Below are positions 1-6,767 of a stretch of 13,434 nucleotides of DNA, piece by piece. Numbering within the stretch: position 1 is the first letter of the stretch; each line of letters starts with the position of its first letter. Under the pieces are notes generated by a model, which did not search any database, had not been told where the DNA came from, and worked only from the letters and a program-made list of their open reading frames with translations. This DNA is from Sphingomonas sp. (GTDB lineage Bacteria > Pseudomonadota > Alphaproteobacteria > Sphingomonadales > Sphingomonadaceae), in NCBI GenBank assembly GCA_021154945.1, contig JAJNQF010000126.1, forward strand, positions 1-13,434, given 5' to 3'. Made by a program: the position numbers and the translations under genes.

Positions 1-2159
1 CGCGGGTCTTCGATGCTGCCGGGGGTCGGGCCGGACGGGATCGGCGGCGCGGCACCCATGTAATCGCGGACGAGCTGGTCGATCGACGGCTCGGCGCCCG
101 GCTCCTGCAAGCCCTGTTGCAGGCGGACATAACCGTAGCGCTGTTCGGTCAGCTTGCGGCTGTCCTCCGCGGTGCGCAGGATCGTCGGGCGGATGAAGAT
201 CATCAAATTGGTCTTCGACCGCTGTTTCGCCTTCGACGTGAACAGGTGGCCGAGCACCGGGATGTCGCCGAGCAGCGGGATCTTCTCGATCGTGCGGCGC
301 TCATTGTCGTCGAGCAGGCCGCTGATGACCGCGATCTGGCCGTCGTCCACGGTGCGGACGGTCTCGACCTCGCGCTTGTTGAGGATCAGGTCGCTATTGT
401 CGCTCGACACCGGACCGGCGATCGAGCTGACCTCGAGGCGAAGGTTCAACTTAACCGTACCCGACGAGTTCACCTGAGGCCGCACCGTCAATTCGATACC
501 GACATTCTGCCGCTGCGTAGTCCGGAACGCATTGTCGAAATTGGTGCTGAGCGCCTGCCCCGTGGTGATCGGGATTTCCTGCCCGACGAGGCTGTGCGCC
601 TCCTGGTTGTCGAGCGTGACGAGATGCGGGACCTGGAGCAGGTTCGAGGTCGTGTCGCTCTTCACCGCGTTGATGATCGCGCCGAAGAAGGTGCTGCCGA
701 TCTTGCCGCCGAAACCGCCGAAACCGCCGGTTGCCGCGAGGATCGAGCTGATCGCCGACTGTTGCAGCGTATTCGCGGCGTCGCTGGTGGTGTTGGTCGT
801 CGTCGTGCTGCCGTCGGTGTTGACCGTCGTCGTGCTCGACGTGTTGAGCTGGGTCGCGCCGATCGCGCCGGCGATCTGCAGGATGTTGGGCGCGGAGTTG
901 GAGAAGGTGGACGCGCCGAACGCGCCGCCGCTGGGGTCGCCGACGATGAACTGCGCGCCGAGCGTGCGGGCAGTCGAATCCGACACTTCGGCGACGATCG
1001 CCTCGACCAGCACCTGTTCGCGGCGGGTGTCGAGCTGGCGGACGACGTCGTTGAGCTGACGCTGGATCTCGGCGGGGGCGGCGATGACGATCGCGTTGGC
1101 GCCGGCGAAGCGCGTCACGACCGCGGCGGTCTTGCCGCCGGCCGCGGTGATCGCGGGCTGGCCCGAGCCGCCACCCCCGCCGCTCGGTGACGGCCCCGAC
1201 TGCGGGATCTGCGGCTGCGACATGTTCGACTGGCCGCCGGACGCGCCGTTGGTACTGCTCGATCCGAAGTTCGAGCGCGACAAGGCAGTCTGGACGGGCT
1301 GGGTCGGGGTCTGGCCGACGAGTTCCTGGAGCACCGGCAGCAACTGCTCGGCATCGGCATTTTCGAGGAAGACGACCCTGATCTCGGTGCCGTTGCGCGC
1401 CTTCTGATCGAGGTCGGCGGCGACCTGCGCGAGGCGGGCGACGGTGGTCGGATCGCCGCGAAGCGCGACCGCGTTCGAGCCTTCGACGGCGACGACCGAG
1501 GCGCTAGGGCCGGTCGCGGCTGCACCGCCCTGCCCGCCCCCGGTGCCCGCGCCGATCAAGCCCTGGAGCGCGGTGGCGATCTCCTTGGCGCTGGCGTTTT
1601 TCAGCGCGACGACGCGGGTCGACGAGGTGTCGGTGTCGATCCGGCGGAGGACTTCGCGGATGCGGCGGATGTTGTCGGCGAAATCGACGACGACGAGGCT
1701 GTTGCCGCCGCGGTTCGCGCTGACCGAGCCTTGCGCGCTGACCAGCGGGCGAACCGTCTCCACCGCGGACTGCGCGTCGATCGCACGAAGGCGGACGATC
1801 TCGGTGACGTAGCTGTTGCGCGCGGCCCCCGCGACGCCGATCCGGCTGGGCTGCGAAGCGGCGTTGTCGAGCGGCTGGACGCGGAACGCCCCGTTCGAGG
1901 TCGGCACCGCGACGAGGCCGTTGGCGCGCAGGGTCGAGAGGAAGACCTCGTAATATTCGGAGCGCGACAGCGGGCGATCGGTGACGACGGTCACCTTCCC
2001 CGCGACGCGGTTGTCGATGATGAAGGTCCGCCCGGTGACCTTGGCGGCATCGGCGATGAACGCGCGGATATCGGCGTCGCGGACGTTGAGCGTGGTCTGT
2101 GCGTGGACGCTTGCCGCCAGCGCGAGCGCAACGACCGGACCGAGGATCAGTTTTTTCAT
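1..2159 (-). CDS. gspD: Type II secretion system outer-membrane secretin GspD (3' end outside the window)
   Basis: The secretin forms the outer-membrane pore through which folded type II substrates leave the periplasm. The frame is open from an ATG at 2159 to the window edge, giving 719 residues and no stop, so the C-terminus is missing. A Sec signal peptide ends near SVHA|Q (about residue 20) and has no lipobox. An N0 domain follows (about 22-96), then N1 (about 117-178), N2 (about 182-255) and N3 (about 259-378). N3 is interrupted by a Gly/Ser/Gln-rich stretch at about 297-342. The secretin core follows, with VPHLVTLDNQEAHSLVGQ near 510-527, VGIELTVRPQV near 553-563 and the family signature IPLLGDIPVLGHLF at 627-640. 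The tail to 719 is probably the S-domain and C-terminal extension. It starts 10 bp after gspC, with no strong Shine-Dalgarno sequence, so it is probably translated from the gspC transcript. Identity is very secure; only the missing end is unknown. Confidence 0.96.
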   Translation of the reverse strand, partial: MKKLILGPVVALALAASVHAQTTLNVRDADIRAFIADAAKVTGRTFIIDNRVAGKVTVVTDRPLSRSEYYEVFLSTLRANGLVAVPTSNGAFRVQPLDNAASQPSRIGVAGAARNSYVTEIVRLRAIDAQSAVETVRPLVSAQGSVSANRGGNSLVVVDFADNIRRIREVLRRIDTDTSSTRVVALKNASAKEIATALQGLIGAGTGGGQGGAAATGPSASVVAVEGSNAVALRGDPTTVARLAQVAADLDQKARNGTEIRVVFLENADAEQLLPVLQELVGQTPTQPVQTALSRSNFGSSSTNGASGGQSNMSQPQIPQSGPSPSGGGGGSGQPAITAAGGKTAAVVTRFAGANAIVIAAPAEIQRQLNDVVRQLDTRREQVLVEAIVAEVSDSTARTLGAQFIVGDPSGGAFGASTFSNSAPNILQIAGAIGATQLNTSSTTTVNTDGSTTTTNTTSDAANTLQQSAISSILAATGGFGGFGGKIGSTFFGAIINAVKSDTTSNLLQVPHLVTLDNQEAHSLVGQEIPITTGQALSTNFDNAFRTTQRQNVGIELTVRPQVNSSGTVKLNLRLEVSSIAGPVSSDNSDLILNKREVETVRTVDDGQIAVISGLLDDNERRTIEKIPLLGDIPVLGHLFTSKAKQRSKTNLMIFIRPTILRTAEDSRKLTEQRYGYVRLQQGLQEPGAEPSIDQLVRDYMGAAPPIPSGPTPGSIEDP

Positions 2160-2169
2160 GTGGCCGTTT

Positions 2170-3003
2170 TCATTTGGGTGGCGCGATCGTGATGGCGAGC
2201 GGCAGGGTATCCTGGCCGCGTTCTACGGTGATGGGGACGTTGCCGCCGCCCGCGAAATCCTTGGCGATCCGGTCGAGATCGCCGGGGCCCGAGACGGGAC
2301 GACCGCCGATCGAGGTGACGACGTCGCCGTCCTTGAGCCCGGCCGAGCGGAAGGCGTTGCCGGTACCTTGCGCGCGGACGGTGAGCCCGCTGATGCGGCC
2401 GCCGTCGATCCGCGGGATGAAGCCGATCTCGCTGCGGAGCTGCGCGACCGGGATGCCGACTGCGGGGATGCCGGAAGACGCGGTGGGCGCGCCGACCGGA
2501 GCGGCACCGGGCGCGACCGGAGTGACGGCGCCGGACTGGTCGAGGAACAGGTCTTCGTCGGCGCCGCCGCGGTCGATCGTGACGTGATCGAACGCGACCG
2601 CCTTGAGCCGCACCCCGGGCTGGATCTCGTCGCCGATCGCGACGCTCTGCTGCACGCCGTCGGGGCCGGCGATGATCGCGGAGCTGCGCCCCATCGCCTC
2701 GTCCATGCGCGTGCCGAACAGCGTGAGTTGCAGCGACGTCACGGTGGAGGGCTGGCCGCCGGCACCGCCCAGACGGAAGAACGGGTCGAAGCCACGGAGG
2801 ATGTCGGCAGGCGAACCGACCACCATCGCCGCAGCCGGACGCCAGTCGCCGAGCGGCGTGATCGGCGTCACGATCGTCCAGGCCAGCCGCGCGCACTGCA
2901 CCGCCAGCCCGGCCAGCAGCGCGAGTTCGACGACACTATAGACATTCACGACCGGCATACGCCGCAAGATACGGCGCGCCCGCGCGTCCAGCTTCAATCG
3001 CAT
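2170..3003 (-). CDS. gspC: Type II secretion system inner-membrane protein GspC (HR and PDZ domains)
   Basis: GspC links the inner-membrane platform of the T2SS to the periplasmic N0 domain of GspD and takes part in substrate selection. From an ATG at 3003 the protein has 277 residues, normal for the family. It has a short basic cytoplasmic N-terminus (MRLKLDARARRILRR), one membrane segment at about 18-46, an HR domain at about 65-155 (ADILRGFDPFF, then LQLTLFGTRMDEAMGRSSAI), an Ala/Pro/Gly linker at about 158-188, and a C-terminal PDZ domain at about 193-275 (GFIPRIDGGRISGLTVRAQG, then AGLKDGDVVTSIGGRPV). An upstream in-frame ATG at 3045 would add 14 residues. I prefer 3003 because a purine-rich GGGGTGGG lies about 6 nt before it and the signal-anchor then starts typically. 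It is the first gene of the visible T2SS operon, with gspD next. No convincing promoter was identified upstream. Confidence 0.92.
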   Translation of the reverse strand: MRLKLDARARRILRRMPVVNVYSVVELALLAGLAVQCARLAWTIVTPITPLGDWRPAAAMVVGSPADILRGFDPFFRLGGAGGQPSTVTSLQLTLFGTRMDEAMGRSSAIIAGPDGVQQSVAIGDEIQPGVRLKAVAFDHVTIDRGGADEDLFLDQSGAVTPVAPGAAPVGAPTASSGIPAVGIPVAQLRSEIGFIPRIDGGRISGLTVRAQGTGNAFRSAGLKDGDVVTSIGGRPVSGPGDLDRIAKDFAGGGNVPITVERGQDTLPLAITIAPPK

Positions 3004-3138
3004 CCGCGACCCACCCCATTTTCCCGCATCTCGTCGCGTAGGCATGCCATGTTACAATTCCGCGTCAATGGCTTGCGCGTTGGTTGCCCGCATTCCGATG
3101 GGGTAGCGCATCGCGTTCGGGGTTGGCAGAAGACGCGG

Positions 3139-3795
3139 ATGTCCGAGCATCTCCCCTCCAGCGGCTCCGGCCTGCCCCCCGAACCGGTCATCGCGCGGCT
3201 TTCCGCCCCCGGCGTGCAGCGGGTGCCGAGCGCGAAGCTCGACCTGTTCGTGCGCAAGGATTTCCTGCCGCCAGAGCTGTGTGCGGCGCTGATCGAGCGG
3301 ATCGATGCGGTGCGGCGACCGTCGACGATCTCCGATTCGAACGGCGATGCGAGCTATCGGACGAGCGAGACGGGCGACCTGTCGGCGGAAGATCCGGCGG
3401 TGATCGAGGTCGAGCGTCGTATCCTGGCGCTGACCGGACTGGACCCTGCGCATGGCGAGCCGTTGCAGGGGCAGCGCTATGCGGTCGGGCAGGAGTTCAA
3501 GGGACACACCGATTATTTCGAGCCGAGCGGCATCGATTACCAGCGCTATTGCGGGGTCGCGGGAAACCGGACGTGGACCGTGATGGTCTATCTCAACCAG
3601 CCCGAGGCGGGCGGCGCGACGCGGTTCAAGGCGATCGACAAGATCGTCCAACCGGAGACGGGCAAGCTGCTCGCGTGGAACAACCGGCGTGCGGACGGGA
3701 GCCTGAATGCGGCGACGCTGCATCACGGGATGAAGGTGCGTGCAGGGGTCAAATACGTGATCACGAAATGGTTTCGGGAGAAGGAATGGCGGTGA
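3139..3795 (+). CDS. 2OG-Fe(II) oxygenase, prolyl-4-hydroxylase-like
   Basis: This is a 218-aa protein of the 2-oxoglutarate/Fe(II)-dependent dioxygenase superfamily, P4H type. Such enzymes couple 2-oxoglutarate decarboxylation to hydroxylation of a protein side chain or small molecule. The iron-binding facial triad is visible: H123 and D125 in GHTDYFEPSG and H195 in ATLHHGM. K205 in AGVKYVITKWFR is the expected 2-oxoglutarate-binding lysine. The strand TWTVMVYLNQPEAGGATRF (146-163) is the typical P4H core. There is no signal peptide, so it is probably cytoplasmic. The ATG at 3139 is chosen; an in-frame ATG at 3049 would add 30 residues (MLQFRVNGLRV) that do not look like the family N-terminus, and neither start has a clear Shine-Dalgarno sequence. 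It is divergent from gspC and convergent with the TonB receptor gene, so it is probably a single-gene unit. The substrate is unknown; the PiuC-type PKHD hydroxylases found near siderophore receptors are a related family, but this sequence fits P4H better. Confidence 0.88.
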   Translation: MSEHLPSSGSGLPPEPVIARLSAPGVQRVPSAKLDLFVRKDFLPPELCAALIERIDAVRRPSTISDSNGDASYRTSETGDLSAEDPAVIEVERRILALTGLDPAHGEPLQGQRYAVGQEFKGHTDYFEPSGIDYQRYCGVAGNRTWTVMVYLNQPEAGGATRFKAIDKIVQPETGKLLAWNNRRADGSLNAATLHHGMKVRAGVKYVITKWFREKEWR

Positions 3796-3804
3796 GGCTT
3801 GGTG

Positions 3805-3940
3805 CTTCGATCCTCCCCCGCCAGGGGGAGGTGGCTGGCACTTCGCCAGACGGAGGGGGCGGAAAGGGTAACCCTCTGTTCCGTTTCCTCCCCCTCCGTC
3901 ACCTTCGGTGCCACCTCCCCCTGGCGAGGGAGGATCGAAG
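3805..3940. repeat. Long intergenic inverted repeat (sphingomonad-type palindrome) in a convergent junction
   Basis: The outer arms at 3805-3835 and 3910-3940 are reverse complements at 30 of 31 positions. The single mismatch is C against A on the plus strand and G against U (a wobble pair) in a minus-strand transcript. Inner arms around GACGGAGGGGG (about 3850-3862) and CCCCCTCCGTC (about 3890-3900) also pair, so nearly all of the 160-bp gap between two convergent genes can fold into one large hairpin. GC-rich palindromes containing CTCCCCC...GGGGGAGGTGGC are, from memory, widely repeated between genes in sphingomonads and other alphaproteobacteria. It probably works as a two-way transcription stop or 3'-end stabiliser and may be a mobile REP/MITE-like unit. 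No T-run is evident. Confidence 0.85.
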
Positions 3941-3958
3941 AGTGGAACCCGAACGCCT

Positions 3959-6679
3959 CTAGAACTGCACGCTCGCTCCCAGCGTGAAGACGCGGCCCAG
4001 TTTGTAGCGGTTGATGTCGACTTCGTTGCCGTTCGAGAAGGTCTGGTACTCGCGGTACCCGGTGCCGGTCAGGTTGCGCGCCTCGAACTTCACCTCGATC
4101 TGCTTGCCCGCCACCGGGATGCCCTGGCGCGCGACGACGTCGAAGCGGATGCCGGGCTTCTCGATCAGGTCGGGCAGGCGGACGCCACCGCCGCCGCCGA
4201 CCGGGCCGCGGTTCGTCACGCGGTCGCTCGCGTAGTTGAACAGCAACGTCAGCTGCGACAGGCTGGCCTTGTCCTCGATCCCGAGCTGCAGATTGACGAG
4301 ATGGTCCGACTGGCCGGTCAGCGCCGCGCCGTCCTGGAACAGCACGTTCGCTGGACGAAGGCTGGCGGTCGTGCCGTTGGACTGGATCGGGCTGGCGATC
4401 AGCTCGTCGCCGATCTTCAGCGCCGAATGCGTGTAGGTGTAGTTGGCGATGGCGACGAGGCGGCGGGTCGCGAAGAAATCGCCGCCTACGCCGTCTAGCG
4501 GGATGTATTTCTGAAGCTCGACCTCGCCGCCGTACAGGTCCGCGCGCGGGGCGTTGGCGAAGCCGGTCTGGAGCGTGTCGCTGCCGGCCGGGAAGAACGC
4601 GACCGCCTCGATCGGGTTGTCGATGCGCTTGTAGAAGCCCGCCAGATTGAACTTCTGATCACGCGCGAAATACCATTCGTAGCGAAGCTCGCCGTTATAC
4701 AGCTGCGAGTCGGTCAGGAACGGGTTGCCGAAGAACAGGCGATCGCTCTCGAAATCCTGGTACAGCTGGGGTGCGAGTTCGCGGAACTGCGGCCGGGCAA
4801 GCGTCTTCGACATATGTCCGCGAAGCTGCATGTCGGACGCGAAGTTCCACGTCACCGTGACGGCCGGCAGCCAATAGGACCGCGCGAGGTTGGTCTGCGC
4901 GAACGATACGCCGACACCACCACCCGGCAGCACCGTTTCCAGTGCGTCCTCGTAGCGGATGCCGACATTGGCGCGCAGGCCGTCGGTGATCTCGCCCTCG
5001 ACCTGGGCATAGGCACCGTGGATCCGCAGCGACGCATCATAGGTCGGCGCGCAGGTCGGCGCGACGCAGGTGTTCGCGAGGCCGATGCCATAGGTCTGGA
5101 GATTGAAGTCCGACAGCAGGAAGTCTGGCCGCTGCTGCGCGACCGCATCGTTCAGCGCCACGTTGCCCGCGGTCTGGTAGCGGAAGGTGTAGCGGCTCGA
5201 GGTACGGTCGGTGTCGCTATAGGCATAGCCGACCGACAGCGCGAACGGGCGGTCGAACGGCACGTTCCAGGTGAGGTTGGCCTGTCCCGACCACAATGTC
5301 TCGTCGAGTTCGCTGAACGCGACCGTCGCGCTCTGCAAGCCGCTGAGGTTGTTCGTGTAGTCGCCGACGTTCTCGTTATATTGATAGGTGAACTGGCGCT
5401 CGTAGGGCGAGTTGCGCTCGGTCTTGGCGTAGCTGCCGCGGGTATCGAGCGCGAAATCGCCGAACTTGAACTCGCCGACCAGCTGCGTGTCCATCAACTG
5501 GCGTTCGAACCAGCTGGTGTTCTGGACGATGAACGGCTGGATGCCGGCGACATCGCCGATGTTCGAGGTCGAGCCGGTGCTGAGGCGACCCTGCTTCAGC
5601 GTGTCGTGGATGTAGAGGTTGGTCCAGCGGATCTTGTTCTCGCCGAACTCCGCGCCGAAGCCGAGCAGGCCGTTGACGATCGAACGGTTGTCGGTCAGCA
5701 CCGTGCGGAAATCGCGCGTGAGGATGCCGCCGACGTCGTCGGTCGACTGCTGGATCGTGTCGCGCGTCCGCCACGTGTTGCTGATCCCGGCCGCGGCGAT
5801 CACGCCGACCCGGGTGCTGCCGATATCGGCCGAGGTGCCGAAGCTGGTCTCGCCCGACAGATTGGCGGGGATCTGGTTGTTCTGTTGCAGCAAGGTCGTC
5901 TTGGCGTTCGACAGCGCGGTGATCTGCGCGCCGGTCAGCGACGTGCCGTCCGCGCCCGCCGTCTTGACGAAGCCAGGCACCTTGCGCTCGCCGCTGTCAA
6001 AACCGGTCCAGTCGTGCTTGCCGCCATCATAGACATAGCCGAGTTCGCTGGTCGTGACGGTGTCCGCGCCGACCGAGCCGCCGAACTGGAAGAACGTCTT
6101 TTCCGGAACCGCCTTGGTCGTCAGGTTGATGACGCCGCCGCCGAACTCACCCGAGTAATTGACCGAATAGCTCTTCTGGACGACCGCCGATGCGATCACG
6201 TTGGTCGGGAAGATGTCGAGCGGGACGACGCGGCGAAGCGGCTCCGGCGATGGCAGCGGCGAGCCGTTGAGCAGCGACGACGAATAGCGATCGCCGAGAC
6301 CGCGGACATAGACGAGGCCGTTGCCGACGACCGACAGACCGGTCACGCGCTGGAGAGCGCCAGCGATATCGCCTTCGCCGGTTCGCGCGATATCGGCGGA
6401 CGACAGCACGTTGACGACTTCGGCGGTGGCGCGCACCGCGTTGGGCACGTTGCGTCCGATGACGACGATGTCTTCACCGCCAGAATTGCCGCCGGGGGTC
6501 GAGATCTCGACCTGCTCCTGCGTCTGGGCGGCCTCTGCCGTCGGGTTGCCACGGTCTTCGACCGGCGTGCCTGCCTGTGGCGAGACGACGCTGCCGGCTG
6601 GAGCGCTTTGCGCGAACGACTGCGCCGGGACGAGCGTCGTCGTCGCGAGCAGGACGGAGACGAGAACGGATGACTTCAT
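3959..6679 (-). CDS. TonB-dependent outer-membrane receptor, second gene of the lipoprotein unit
   Basis: This is a 906-aa TonB-dependent receptor that would import an unidentified ligand across the outer membrane using TonB/ExbBD energy. The ATG at 6679 opens a clear signal peptide (MKSSVLVSVLLATTT, cleavage near SFA|Q, about residue 23). The frame stays open upstream to 6883, but that part lies largely inside the lipoprotein gene and lacks protein-like composition. A spacer rich in Gln, Thr and Gly leads to a TonB-box-like EDIVVIG at 69-75. The plug follows at about 80-190, with GLVYVRGLGDRYSSSLLNGS, then PSPEPLRRVVPLDIFPTN and YSGEFGGGVINL. The remaining roughly 700 residues form the beta-barrel and end in aromatic VQF, the usual barrel-assembly signal. 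An extracellular-loop candidate carries the pair CVAPTC. It lies 88 bp downstream of the lipoprotein gene, with a hairpin between and no separate Pho-type repeat. Ligand unknown; a phosphorus source is inferred from context. Confidence 0.95.
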   Translation of the reverse strand: MKSSVLVSVLLATTTLVPAQSFAQSAPAGSVVSPQAGTPVEDRGNPTAEAAQTQEQVEISTPGGNSGGEDIVVIGRNVPNAVRATAEVVNVLSSADIARTGEGDIAGALQRVTGLSVVGNGLVYVRGLGDRYSSSLLNGSPLPSPEPLRRVVPLDIFPTNVIASAVVQKSYSVNYSGEFGGGVINLTTKAVPEKTFFQFGGSVGADTVTTSELGYVYDGGKHDWTGFDSGERKVPGFVKTAGADGTSLTGAQITALSNAKTTLLQQNNQIPANLSGETSFGTSADIGSTRVGVIAAAGISNTWRTRDTIQQSTDDVGGILTRDFRTVLTDNRSIVNGLLGFGAEFGENKIRWTNLYIHDTLKQGRLSTGSTSNIGDVAGIQPFIVQNTSWFERQLMDTQLVGEFKFGDFALDTRGSYAKTERNSPYERQFTYQYNENVGDYTNNLSGLQSATVAFSELDETLWSGQANLTWNVPFDRPFALSVGYAYSDTDRTSSRYTFRYQTAGNVALNDAVAQQRPDFLLSDFNLQTYGIGLANTCVAPTCAPTYDASLRIHGAYAQVEGEITDGLRANVGIRYEDALETVLPGGGVGVSFAQTNLARSYWLPAVTVTWNFASDMQLRGHMSKTLARPQFRELAPQLYQDFESDRLFFGNPFLTDSQLYNGELRYEWYFARDQKFNLAGFYKRIDNPIEAVAFFPAGSDTLQTGFANAPRADLYGGEVELQKYIPLDGVGGDFFATRRLVAIANYTYTHSALKIGDELIASPIQSNGTTASLRPANVLFQDGAALTGQSDHLVNLQLGIEDKASLSQLTLLFNYASDRVTNRGPVGGGGGVRLPDLIEKPGIRFDVVARQGIPVAGKQIEVKFEARNLTGTGYREYQTFSNGNEVDINRYKLGRVFTLGASVQF

Positions 6680-6715
6680 GGCTGCCCCGGCAACAAGAGG
6701 AATTCGGTAGGTAAA

Positions 6716-6751
6716 AGGCTGCGCGGCGGGCCCCCGCCCCCCGCGCAGCCT
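6716..6751 (-). terminator. Hairpin plus T-run between lipoprotein and receptor genes (possible partial terminator)
   Basis: On the minus strand an 11-bp perfect stem, AGGCTGCGCGG paired with CCGCGCAGCCT, encloses a G/C-rich 14-nt loop and runs straight into TTTTAC (the stem's last T plus 6713-6715). This matches a factor-independent terminator, though the T-run is short. It starts 16 nt after the lipoprotein stop codon and ends about 35 nt before the receptor start, so it would reduce but probably not abolish readthrough. An alternative role is to protect the 3' end of the lipoprotein mRNA after processing. Confidence 0.72.
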
Positions 6752-6767
6752 CAGGCTTGCGTCGGTG

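Noticed and set aside
1981..3138. Long plus-strand frame in phase with the oxygenase gene, which would make it a 604-aa protein.
   Set aside because: The upstream part is antisense to gspD and gspC, is Arg/Asp/Ala-rich without domain features, and the oxygenase family begins near the ATG at 3139.
3046..3138. Possible minus-strand promoter for gspC (TTGACG at 3068-3063).
   Set aside because: No acceptable -10 lies 16-18 nt downstream, and no Pho-type repeat is present, so I cannot support a promoter call or Pho control of the T2SS operon.
4814..6673. 619-aa plus-strand open frame.
   Set aside because: It is exactly antisense to the TonB receptor and has the Arg/Asp/Val/Ala-rich composition of high-GC antisense frames; no domain is recognisable.
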